A stretch of DNA of 64,000 nt, taken from positions 1,054,001-1,118,000 of the forward strand of contig QUOL01000005.1 in NCBI GenBank assembly GCA_009761415.1, given 5' to 3'. Shown one piece after another: positions 34,408 through 44,995 of the stretch. Every line of letters starts with the position of its first letter. Position 1 is the first letter of the stretch. The DNA is from Sarcomyxa edulis (lineage: Eukaryota; Basidiomycota; Agaricomycetes; Agaricales; Mycenaceae). The notes under the pieces were generated by a model that was not told where the DNA came from, did not search any database, and saw only the letters and a list, made by a program, of their open reading frames with translations. The position numbers and the translations under genes were made by a program.

Positions 34408-37400
34408 ATGAGCAAGCACAAACGTACCGCAAATCCTTATGCTGGGTCCGTCGAATTTCGTCGAGCACCCGAAACTCAGCTACAGCCTCCCTCCCTTGTA
34501 ACAGGACGCAGCATCACGATAGATCGGCTTTCAAGTGGACGTCTTGGAGCACAGACAAGTAATTCTTCAGTCGACATCTCAAACGAGGAATGGAATATTA
34601 TCGAATCAGCGCCAGAATACCTTGCTGCTCCCGCGGACGACGCTCTCGATTTCAGTTTTTTCGAAGGTCAGGTTCAGGAACAAGTAGCAGGAGATGAGTC
34701 CACTGCTTCTGCACCGTTCAAAGGGAACATTCCGGGGCCTTCAAGGGTGAGTGATTTAGACATCGGCATCTCGAGACAGATTATGTACGACTTTGAATAG
34801 GTGAAGATTACCGAGGATTGGCTGGCATTCCGCGCTACGCAGCTCGATGAGCTTCTGCGTCATGAAGGCTGGGGCGATCTCAGGGAGGACCGAACTTGTG
34901 GGGAATGTTACGGCGAGGATGCCAAATATAAGTGTGTCGAATGCTATGGACCGAGATTCCTTTGTGAATCGTGTTTGTTATCGATACATGCACGGCTTCC
35001 ACTCCACCGCATCAAAGTGAGACTTCAATTTCGACCGATTTGTGCTACTCTCATGTCCTTTACCTTTCAGAAGTGGGGCGGTGAATTTTGGGTCGAAACA
35101 CCGCTCATCGATTTAGGCTTAGCGCTGCAACTCGGCCACAATGGAGGTCCTTGCTCGATGCCGAAAACGCTCAAAAAACCTCTGATAGTACTTCACACCA
35201 ACGGTATACATCACGTCAACGTTTCGTACTGCGACTGTGGGCATTCTTCGGGAGGATGGTCGTATGGCAACCAATTACTTCGAGCTGCGTGGTTTCCTGC
35301 CAGTGTGGGACGCCCCCAGACCGCGTTCACGTTCTCCGTCCTCGAGAACTTTCATCAGCTCACTTTGCAAGGGAAGACTACAGGATGGGACTTCTACAAT
35401 GCTCTGCTTCACACCACGGACAACACCGGATTAAACACACCTCCCGTACGCGTTCAAACCTGTCACTGATTTTTTCTTACTGATTTTCGTTACTTATCAC
35501 GAATTAGAAACGTTACAATGAATTTCTTCAAGTTGTACGTTGGTGGCGACATCTCAAAATGCTCAAGCGAGCGGGCCGTGCGCACCTTGCAGTCTCGATC
35601 GATCAGACACCCGAAGGGTCGCTTGCGGTACTTTGCCCCGCTTGTCCCCATCCAGGTCGTAACCTTCCAAACAATTGGGCCTCGGCTCCCAAATCGAAGT
35701 CGTATGTATTATCTTTATTGCCTCTGGATGTACCTGACTGTCCTCGTGTCAAGGTGGATTTATACTCTGTTTTTGGCAATGGATGGGAACTTTCGTTTGA
35801 AGCTCAAAGATCGCGGAATCTCAAAAGATCCGGAGTTAGGACCAGGATGGTCATACTTTGTCAAGGAGTCTGATTTTCAGGCCGTCATCGCAGACTATGG
35901 AGACCAAGAGGAGGTACATATATGGTTTTGTTGATATTTCTAATTTGCGTCTAATTCGACCTCTGTATGCTAGATCAACACTTGTGATTCCGGACTCCAC
36001 GCTGTCGACCATGCCAACACGCGCTTCTCGAAGGACTGTATTGCGAATGGGGTGGGAAATGTTGTCTGCGCGCGCCATACATTCGTCGGGAAAAACAGTG
36101 CTGCGGACCTTCAAAAGGGGGAGAAGTAAGTTTTCTAGTCGTGCTTGAGGTCGGGTTCATCGAGCAATTTGATAGATACGTTAATATGGATTATGTTCTA
36201 CTTTCGACGCTCATAGGAACTGCCATCGCAATGCTTGTCGTGTCATACGACATCGCATGTCAGTTCAGTAAGAATTTCTATTCTCGGATGCGGGCGTTCC
36301 CGGAAAAAATGCAATTGGACCCAAAAATCATTCTGGATATGGTAATACCGAAGTTTCACATTTACGCTCACGGCGAATCGTGCCAGAGTCGCTGGTCTCT
36401 CAATTTCCGACGCTGGATGGGTCGAACTGATGGCGAAGGAGTGGAACGAGAGTGGTCCCACATCAACCCCGTTGCTATGAGCACTCAACTCATGGCGCCC
36501 GGTACTCGACACGACACCTTGGATGATCATTGGGGGGCGTGGAATTGGCGAAAGGTCACTGGGATGGGTGAGTACTATCTATTTTCTCCAAGACCTATCA
36601 AACTCATCTGAAGATATAGGCCGACATCTTCTGTCGAAGTTGACAGAAGCTATCCCAATGAGCAAGAAACATTCGGCCCTCCTCAAAGCCGTGACTGCTA
36701 CATTCCCTGCCGATATCATTGCTGAATGGGAGGAAATGGTGGAGAAGTGGCAGGAGGACCCGAGTCAGCCCAATCCTTTCGAAGAGACAACTTATCGTGC
36801 GCTTTTTTCTCGTCCATCATTCGATTTAGTTCATAATTGATTCCTGACATAGGGACGACTATGAAGGATGTCAAAGACCAAATGGACGCCGAAGAAAAAG
36901 CGGATTCACGGAACGATTCTATGCCCATACACGAAACCACGGCCAGTACCTTCCTCAGCATGGGACTCGATCTCGAACAACAACAGTAAGTACCGGAATC
37001 TATGATACTTCCCAGAACGAGCTGATTTTTTTCGATCCTAGACGAGTCCTTCAGTCTCGCGTAAAATCTGTTTCCCCCAAGTCCAAACACGAGACCTCAC
37101 AATCTAAGTCCATCAACGAACAACGTATCACACTCGCTCGTCGCATTGAAACATGGCGATCTATCCAGCCACTATACATGCCCGGGATCGCCCAACTTCG
37201 ACAGACAACCCCCAATCGCAACAGCGCACTGGTCGATTCCGAGTCTTCGGAGAACCCGGAGTCGACGAAGTTGTGGCTGCCTTCGAGTATGCCGTCCGGA
37301 CTATGGGAGACAGGATGTGTTCGAGGGCTCTTGGAGAAGGAAAAACGTCTTCGGGTTGCAGAGGCGGACGATGCACTCGGGGCACTTCGACGCCAGCTCC

Positions 37401-38394
37401 GCATCACAACTGGTGTCTTCAACTACAAAAAGATACATGTCTCCGGTACTGGCCAAAGAGCTAACACACGCGCACGGTCCCTCCTCACTCGTCTCGTTGC
37501 AAAAACCCACCTTTTCGCCGCTCGATACCGAGCTGCGCGTAACGCTCTTCTCACTTTGGATCCATCGGGCAACTGGCAAAATCGCTTCAAGGTTCTTCAG
37601 GCTGACGATGTACGGGGACCTGTTAGATATGACGAGGAGAAAAGTGAAGGGAGGCGAGTTCCAAGTTGGATATGGCTGACGGCGCCGAGTGTACCACAAG
37701 AAGGTGGCGATGAATTTGAGATCTCGGAAGGTAAGGGTTAATTTCTTCTGTTCTATCATGACTGAAGTGTGTCTCGACTCTAGGTCTACGCGTCGAGTGG
37801 GCCAAAGCTCAGGCTCGAGCCCATCGTTGGCAAGAGGAAGTCGAGCTCCTCGTCGAGGAGATGCGTAGGGTCCTAGCGTTCCTACGTTGGAGAGCTGACT
37901 CGTGGCGTCTACCGAGCGACCCACGTACCAACGTTCGCGTCGACATCCAGGAGGGTCTGGAGGCATACGCTCGACGACAAGCTGCGCTCATGGATGACCT
38001 CGCAAAGTCCTTCGCTTCACTCTGGTACCCGACTCTCACAGCTGCTCGACTCTCCACGGAATGGCCTGAGCCATATCTCCTGCATGCCAAGGCTCAGGCA
38101 GCACTGCCCACACAACGCCCACGGAAAAGTCGACATCGTACGCTGTTCGAGATGCTGACGCGTGAGCACCAGGCATCCCAGGAAGCGAGTCGCGGTACAG
38201 ATATATCTAATATGATGGATTTGATGGATATTGACCAGGATGACGGTCATCGTATACATAGTGAAAGGGAGAGGGGTGAAGAATTTGATACGAATGACGA
38301 GCTGGATGACGAGGATGAGGATGAGGATGAGGAAAGGGAGGAAGAAGGGGTGAACGGGCTGGGGATGGGTGATGAACCCTCTCCCTACAAGTAG
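34408..38394 (+). CDS. KDZ-family transposase
   Basis: Eleven exons (34408-34746, 34801-35016, 35071-35445, 35508-35701, 35754-35913, 35974-36125, 36176-36567, 36620-36796, 36853-36985, 37042-37730, 37784-38394) sum to 2154 nt, giving 717 aa. A Cys cluster (CGECYGEDAKYKCVECYG, then FLCESCLL, later CDCGHSS) matches the CxC zinc modules of KDZ transposases. The RNase-H-like core shows LFLAMDGNFRLKLKDRGI (first Asp), NMDYVLLST, VVSYDIACQFSKNF (second Asp), PKFHIYAHGESCQSRWSLNF and GRTDGEGVEREWSHINP with the Glu. TLDDHWGAWNW follows, then a C-terminal helical region (VEWAKAQARAHRWQEEVELL) and an Asp/Glu-rich tail. All catalytic acids are present, so it is predicted to be active in cut-and-paste transposition. 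Confidence 0.95.
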
Positions 38395-38473
38395 TGTATG
38401 AGTAGTAGTAGTATATGTATATTATCCAGTGGAATACATCGAATATGCAAGAAGGGAAATGATGAGACGGGAA

Positions 38474-40053
38474 AGCACGTGCACACCGCGCGTCGAGGTC
38501 ACGTGCGTGTTTGGCGCGCAACGCGTCGAAGTACAATGCAAGTGAAATGTCAAGTGAAAGCCCTGGTTCGTAAGTGAATACAAAGTAATATACTGAAATG
38601 GGATGAAGTGAAAGGTCAAGTGATACCCACAGTATTATTATCTGCCTGCAGAAAGTCAAATTCAAAGTAAAACTAAGTAAAACTCCAAGTTTTACCACCT
38701 GAGCCAGTGAAGCCCAAGTAAAATCCAGGAGTAAAATCCAAGTAAAATCCAAGTAAAATCCAATATATTACTACCCATCAAGTGAAATGTGGAGTATTAC
38801 TAGGCACAGCCAGAAGATCTCAAGTAAAATTCAAGTAATACTCCGAGTTTTACCACCTGGGCCAGTGAAGCCCAAGTAAAACCCACAAGTGAAACCCAAG
38901 TATAATCCAAGTAAAATCCAATATATTACTACCCATCAAGTGATATGTGGAGTATTACTAGCCACAGCCAAAAGACCCCAAGTAATATTCAAGTGATACT
39001 CCGAGTTTTCCCAGTGAAGCCCAAGTATAATCCAAGTATAATCCAAGTAAAATCCAATATATTACTACCCATCAAGTGATATGTGGAGTATTACTAGCCA
39101 CAGCCAAAAGACCCCAAGTAATATTCAAGTGATACTCCGAGTTTTCCCAGTGAAGCCCAAGTATAATCCAAGTATAATCCAAGTAAAATCCAATATATTA
39201 CTACCCATCAAGTGATATGTGGAGTATTACTAGCCACAGCCAAAAGACCCCAAGTAATATTCAAGTGATACTCCGAGTTTTCCCAGTGAAGCCCAAGTAT
39301 AATCCAAGTATAATCCAAGTAAAATCCAATATATTACTACCCATCAAGTGATATGTGGAGTATTACTAGCCACAGCCAGAAGACCCCAAGTAATATTCAA
39401 GTAATACTCCGAGTTTTCCCACCTGGGCCAGTGAAGCCCAAGTAAAACCCACAAGTGAAACCCAAGTATAATCCAAGTAAAATCCAATATATTACTACCC
39501 ATCAAGTGATATGTGAAGTATTACTAGCCACAGCCAGAAGACCCCAAGTAATATTCAAGTAATACTCCGAGTTTTACCAGTGGAGCCCAAGTATAATCCA
39601 AGTATAATCCAAGTAGAATCCAATATATTACTACCCATCAAGTGATATGTGAAGTATTACTAGCCAGAGCCAGAAGATCCCAAGTGATACTCCAAGTAAT
39701 ACTCCAGGTTTTACTATCTTAGCCGGTGATGCTCAAGTAAAACCCAGTAGTAAAATCCAGTATACGCACACACTCAAGTAAAAAAGCGAAGTATTACAGT
39801 GTCCACAGGTATACCAGTAAAAGAGAAGGTTTTACTTGAGTTTTACTAGCTCAAGACAAGCCAAACCCCCCTAGCCTAGCAAACCAGTCAAGTAAAAATC
39901 AAGTAATACCAGCAGAAAGTCGGACCATAAGTAAAACATGTAAGTATTACTTCGGCCTGTAATATTACTATAGTTGAAGTACTATTATAAGGCATTTTAA
40001 ACACTTCACCTTTGCTGTACTTACAGCAAAAAGTAATACTAAATTAGCTGGCA
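38474..40053 (-). repeat. right terminal inverted repeat of the KDZ element
   Basis: About 1580 bp, inverted relative to the left arm. The same module (CCAATATATTACTA here) recurs at about 38760, 38919, 39054, 39190, 39326, 39484 and 39620: seven copies against four on the left. The extra ~430 bp is therefore three additional 136-nt units. The transposase stop codon (38394) lies just inside this arm. Confidence 0.9.
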
Positions 40054-40173
40054 TGACTCGAAGCTAGACGCAGACAGATATATGATCGAGTCAAGCGGCC
40101 AGCTCGAGAAGAATACGTCCAGAAAATCTAACGACGTGCACGTTAGAAGATGTTCAAATTTAGACGGAGCCAT
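40054..40173 (-). pseudogene. nucleotidyltransferase-like family copy C, 5' part (first 40 codons)
   Basis: Reading away from the KDZ element on the minus strand, ATG at 40173 opens MAPSKFEHLLTCTSLDFLDV, then FFSSWPLDSIIYLSASSF, and runs into the transposon tip. It aligns with the N-terminus of copies A, B and D (for example ARGGRAFLVRLFDRWPPDSL in B). The next expected residues are on the left side of the element at 28217 downward. A TATAAA box (40211-40206 on the minus strand) lies 33 nt upstream of the ATG, so the promoter stayed on this side. Confidence 0.8.
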
Positions 40174-40205
40174 ATGTCAACTCATCGACAAGATCAGAAG
40201 CGTCC

Positions 40206-40211
40206 TTTATA
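40206..40211 (-). promoter_or_regulatory. TATA box of the split nucleotidyltransferase-like gene
   Basis: TATAAA on the minus strand, 33 nt upstream of the ATG at 40173. It is placed by sequence only. Confidence 0.5.
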
Positions 40212-40484
40212 CCTAGCCCCCACGTCAGCCACAACAAGACTAGAGAGCAGACAAACAAAGAAGTCAGTTGGGGAGCGAACGCTGGACACCTTCCTCAGAT
40301 GACGCTTATTTGCTACGAACCCTAATGCGCGTAACAAAACAACACGACTATACAAACTCGACACCTATGATTCCACGACCCAACGCCAACCCATCGCGCC
40401 GCCCACACCATACAAACAAAACTCCCCAACCACCAAATAACTGAACCGCGTGGGAAGAAACATATGACAAGTCGATGGACGACT

Positions 40485-40491
40485 ATAAAGA
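40485..40491 (+). promoter_or_regulatory. TATA-like box of the 403-aa gene
   Basis: CTATAAAG about 45 nt upstream of the ATG at 40535. It is a likely core promoter element by position. Confidence 0.45.
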
Positions 40492-40534
40492 CTATGATCC
40501 CTTTCGCTCAACTGGCCCATAAGCTCTGCTAAAC

Positions 40535-41854
40535 ATGTCGGAAGGACCAGTAATTGACGATTTGATCAGGTGGAAGACCAAACGCTTTCGAGACATAGAA
40601 ATTCCTCTCTCTCGGGCTGTGGATTCACTCTCCACGGACGAGCCCATGTTACAACTCAGACAAGGACGGGTCAAGACGAGATGGCTGGTACGCGTCGTCC
40701 AAAAAATCCCAAACTTGTCTGACACTTACTCGGTATAGTTCTACGACAAGGAAACAGATCTCCCAGCCGTATTGGTTCACGCAGGCGTATGGAACTGGGG
40801 GTCAAACATGGACACGGGAAACTACGTCCCATCCGACCAGAAGACGAAAGAGACCGATGACAACAGATTGTACGTTCGAGGCAATATTGCCTGTATTGAT
40901 TGTACACTAAAGTATCGTAGGCAACGGGAACCGTCTTACAAATGCGAACTATCATACGTATTCGATACGACGGAAGACCCATCTATGTACGAACTCGGCC
41001 ACGTGAGTTTGACGACTCATAGGGTCGTTTCACATTTCTGAATTTTTCCATGCATTTAGAAACTCGAGGAATTCGTTTTGAAAGACCCCGAATTTGTGAC
41101 CGCTAAACAGGACCTGCCCCGAAGGAACTGGCAGAACGGTCCGACTCCACCGGATAATCAACGGTTTCGAATGACATACCCTCTATTTGCCACTCGAACC
41201 CCATACAACCATACAGCTGGGGAGCCGTTCAGAGTACCGTACGAGGTGCACTCGTGGATCACCACCGCACTATCCAAATCGGAGAACTCTAAATGGATAC
41301 CGGACCCCGACAAACCCAAGCTCATGTCGTACGACGACGACAAATTGGTTGATATAAAAGACTCCGACCCTCCCTACTTTGCCAAGGGTGATATCGTCTG
41401 GTACTCGTTTTCTGCAACGTTTGCAGTTGGTAAAACGGCATGGGCTCCGAATTACAGGCTGATGGAACTGGTCCGTGTCGGACATGTGGCAGTGCCAGTC
41501 GCCTCCGCCGACGATCCGTCCATGTTCCCACCAAAGTTACCGTCCCTCGAACTTGGTGCGACCGTCATAATTTCCGATGGTAAATACGTCTTTCACCTTT
41601 CTGGCCAATTCTTACACTTCCTTCCTTTGTTCAAAGACGAGTTATCCGACTATTCTATCCGTGAATCGAAGAAGAGAAAGTACGAGCCTGTTTCCGAATC
41701 TGAAACACTAGCTTCCGACACAGAACCAGAAAATCTTATCAGCGACAAGAATAACGACGACGCGCACAAGGCCAAGAAACATGCGTCAGTAGAGTCGGTA
41801 CAGCCTTCTACTCAGGCTAAGAAACGAGTCGGGAAGACGAAACCGAGAATTTAG
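40535..41854 (+). CDS. 403-aa unknown protein with basic C-terminal tail
   Basis: Three exons (40535-40687, 40739-41002, 41060-41854) sum to 1212 nt. The N-terminal half is globular (AVLVHAGVWNWGSNMDTGNY, GNIACIDCTLKYRRQ, ELSYVFDTTEDPS). The central region has FFAKGDIVW-like text (PYFAKGDIVWYSFSATFAVG, APNYRLMELVRVGHV), which resembles a small beta-barrel or BAH-like strand pattern but is not diagnostic. The tail is charged and nuclear-type (KKRKYEPVSES, KAKKHASVE, KKRVGKTKPRI). No catalytic motif is seen. It starts 360 nt right of the split nucleotidyltransferase-like ATG, on the opposite strand. Probably a lineage-restricted nuclear protein; function unknown. Confidence 0.75.
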
Positions 41855-44077
41855 TTTGGCCCAGCAACAAAGACTCTGTATGGGCATACCGGTCGCGCAA
41901 TACTTATATATACTGTACAACTTCCTCGACCTTCTAGCTGTTGACGTCCGATCCTTCTTACCTTCTTCAGATTGTTCCACACCCAAATTTACTATACTAT
42001 TATGACAGCGCTGTTTTGCTCTGACTCCACTCGACTCTGGCTTAGTTCAACTCGTTATGTTTATCTGTAAGTCACCTGTGAATTGAGTAGGGTTGTAGCA
42101 CGAGCACGGGCCAGCAGCTGATTGAAACGCGACACCGACCGACGAGCAATTCAGAACCGTCACTATCAGAATGTGCAGGCTCGACGTCTTATTTGAAACA
42201 GACTACTTAGAATTACTATCGTGGCCTCCCGCGAGATCGTCAGGTCAATTCGGAGCACCTCCCAAGACTTCAATCCTACGCCCATTATCGCTGAATATGA
42301 GGTTCATATAGTTTCGTCGTGCTAGACGGACGCGTCAGGCTCCACCGTGTAAGTTTACATATGCCTGGTCAACACCTCCGACAGCAATAACTTCCTGTAC
42401 AAACCCACACCCTTCGTGAACTTCTAACATCGATCGAGCAGGTATGTTTAGACTACTTGGCCCCGACGTTCCCGCGGACTCTGTGATGCGGTACGTTCAA
42501 GGTCTACTTGGGCAGGGAGGGTGAAGTGATTCAGCAGGGACGATCAGCGCGGTCTGAAGGTAAAAAACAACGAGGAGAAGGATGGCTCGTTGGCCGACTG
42601 GGAGGGGTCGAAATAATAACAGGAAGCGGGAGAGAGTGCTGCTGCCGTCAAATCCGAGGTCGTTGGCCACGTTCGTACGGCGTAACCGTCAGACTAAGCA
42701 GATAACGGAGAATTGGAAGCTGCGCGACTAGTTCTTGAGGATCACAAAGACGGTGCCGATCTTTGGCATCGCATCGTCAAAGCTGCGGGAAAAAACGGTC
42801 GACAAGTCTGTTATGTTCTCCTGCGTCTTCTCCTATCCACGAAGTCTCGAAAGTGCATCACTCTTTGATTTTTCGCGGCCTGAACGTCAAACTAGCCAAT
42901 CGAGACTGCGACGACAATCTTCCATCCGTCGGTCCTCCCGTAAACGACTTGTCTTTTCTCCTCTGTCGCCCTGCAAGAAGTAGGCGAAATGACGAAGCTC
43001 TGAATCGACGCAAATCGTGATCGATCCGGCGAGACTCCGGACTACAAATGCCCAAAACACAACCGACTAGAATAGATGACGATGTCAGTCTCCGTCGGTC
43101 CAAAGAAGACACACAAGCCCACAACACTCTCACCATGTACTCGTCTTTATAGATCTCAATCACCCTAGTACACTCCCATGTATGTGAAGTTCCTCTACGT
43201 CTCCACACTAATTCGTTGGTCTGCTAAGTAGATTAGCGCGTGATCTACACGAGGACTGATCCGTACCTCAAATCGAGGACAATTCATGACCGCGACAAAT
43301 AGATCTTCTAATCAAAGGAGGGACTATAGGTCGACCCGGCAGGCGTGGAGGATACAACCCGTCTTACAAGGATGCAGATTTGGCCAAATCGTTGATGATG
43401 CGAAGAAGACGGAGACAAACCTGACAACCGCACAAACACAGACATACACTTGTCTCGAAGAATTATATGACCGCCTGCGTCGGTACATTTTCACCACAGA
43501 AGGTAGAGCCGTAGAACGGCGAGGCATAACCAGCATCGTCGATCGGGGTCGCTCTTCTGGCCCTCCGCATGCTCGATTTTAGACACTATCTGATGTTGCA
43601 CTCGGATTTACAGTGTCTTGCAGTACCTAGCTTAGCCGTTTACTTACATGATTCGACAGACAGCCTGAATCAGGAAGAGTGGTCGGTGCACGAGGTCCGT
43701 CAACGTACCTCGGGGTCCCATCTATCACACCTGGGCCCACAGTACTAACAAGACCGAGTCGGCTTTGAACCATCGATCCCGCTGGACAACGAGCCCAAAA
43801 GGTTGACCCAGATAACGACGAATGTCCAGATTGACGAGAAGATCAAGGAGAGACGGAACTAAAAGTACCAATCGTGTGCCGATCCGATCGTACCGTGGGC
43901 CTCACAAGGCCTCTGGAACACAGCGGAAGACATTTACAAATAAAGTTTCCGTAGCCTAACAAACGAACCCGCACATCAAAGTCCCCACTAACCGTCTATA
44001 AGACGACTCGAGTCGACGCACTACTTCTCGACGATTACCGCTGTGCGTCGTGCTCGTCAATACCATCAATCCTAGCA
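41855..44077. other. 2.2-kb stretch without a supported gene
   Basis: Scattered open segments have plausible splice sites: MFRLLGPDVPADSVM followed by a GTACGT donor near 42487 on plus, and RVIEIYKDEYM before a GTGAGA donor near 43136 on minus. They cannot be chained into a gene. It may contain decayed copies of accessory genes. No repeats or TIRs are seen. Confidence 0.3.
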
Positions 44078-44083
44078 TGGTAC

Positions 44084-44766
44084 ATGCACTCCATCTCACT
44101 GTCCAGGTGTGCAAGTCTCACCCTTTCTTTCTTTCAGACCAGCGCACACGATCATCGACAGAGGTTGATCTCTAATCGCGACGTTGATGTCCATAATGCA
44201 CGCATTAGTCGCAGAGGACGCGAGGTAAGCAACAATCTGTTATGCCTGACTATTCGAAAGTTCATCTGGCATAAGGGCCCAAAACTGTTCAAATGCTTAG
44301 GATTTCCTACGGGCGGGACGAGAATCCGGATGCTCATTGCCACGATCGATGAAGACAAGGACGATCTCAGTGTCTGGAGCGAAGATCTGATACTGACTTA
44401 CTGGTTCCCTCTCAGTTTTGAGTCGATCGAGTTCGTCGAATTTCCCGGGACCGATATACAACTGCGGAATCGATTCATTCTCTACTACGCCCGCGACCAG
44501 ACCTCTTCTCCACCAAATTCGTCTATCGCTCGATTGTACGATATCAATTGGATGGGAAATATCGTCGTGGTCAAGTGTTCCAAGACCATTCCGAATCAGA
44601 TCATCCAAATGAGCTGGGGCGATCAACATCTAGTCGACATGATTGTGGTCATGTACGTCAAACCTCCTGGGAACTGATACTATAGCTGACAACATGCGTC
44701 CAAAGATGGCTTCGTGCCGAAATTTCACGCCGACAAGACACGTACCGAGACATCGCATGGTGGTGA
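44084..44766 (+). CDS. small unknown protein, family 2 copy C
   Basis: The main open exon starts near 44084 and ends at a donor after the AT of a split Met codon at about 44653. The last exon (44705-44766) reads WLRAEISRRQDTYRDIAWW then TGA. Shared landmarks with the 25.2 and 26.1 kb copies are SRRGREVSNNLL, IEFVEFPGTDIQL (in place of FFPxG), RNRFILYYARD, INWMGNIVVVKCSK and LVDMIVVM plus the split codon before W. It is more diverged than the tandem pair. The 5' end is uncertain: an alternative ATG lies at 44078, and an early intron is possible near 44107-44138. Confidence 0.6.
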
Positions 44767-44995
44767 GTGAAAGAAAGGAATCCAAGCCTCAACCACGACT
44801 CACATAGATCTACCCGTTCGTCCTTAGATACAATCTCTACGGTCTCTGAAACGCAGCTCGTAATAAATTGACGACACGAGAGTCTATACCTATGATACAA
44901 TCCTGTCTACCCACACAATAACGCACCTACCCGTACTACGTCGGACTATACAGGCTGTCCTACCAGTCACGCAAACGGGAAGAACCATAGCCTAG
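44767..44995. other. region expected to contain the Helitron 3' end
   Basis: Helitrons end in a hairpin plus CTRR. For this minus-strand element that should lie just left of 44996. I could not identify a convincing hairpin or tip by eye. Confidence 0.3.

Larger units (their letters stand above)
28224..40053. mobile_element. KDZ (Kyakuja-Dileera-Zisupton) DNA transposon, ~11.8 kb, with long TIRs
   Basis: The ends are mutually inverted. Left starts TGCCAGCTA then, after a 4-nt mismatch block, AGTATTACTTTTTGCTGTAA; the right end is its reverse complement. Similarity runs ~1.15 kb in on the left and ~1.58 kb on the right. Inside are three genes: an 888-aa protein (minus, 29585-32460), a 322-aa protein (plus, 32694-33718) and a 717-aa KDZ transposase (plus, 34408-38394). 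All are open and cleanly spliced, so the element looks autonomous and recent. It interrupts a nucleotidyltransferase-like gene. Flanking direct repeats TGACTCTGAAGCTA (28204-28217) and TGACTCGAAGCTA (40054-40066) are candidate target duplications; the left one is 6 nt away from the TIR tip. Confidence 0.92.

Noticed and set aside
38207..38752. Minus-strand open frame entering the right KDZ terminal repeat
   Set aside because: It is composed of TIR repeat sequence and its mirror occurs in the left arm (29096-29374). No coding evidence.
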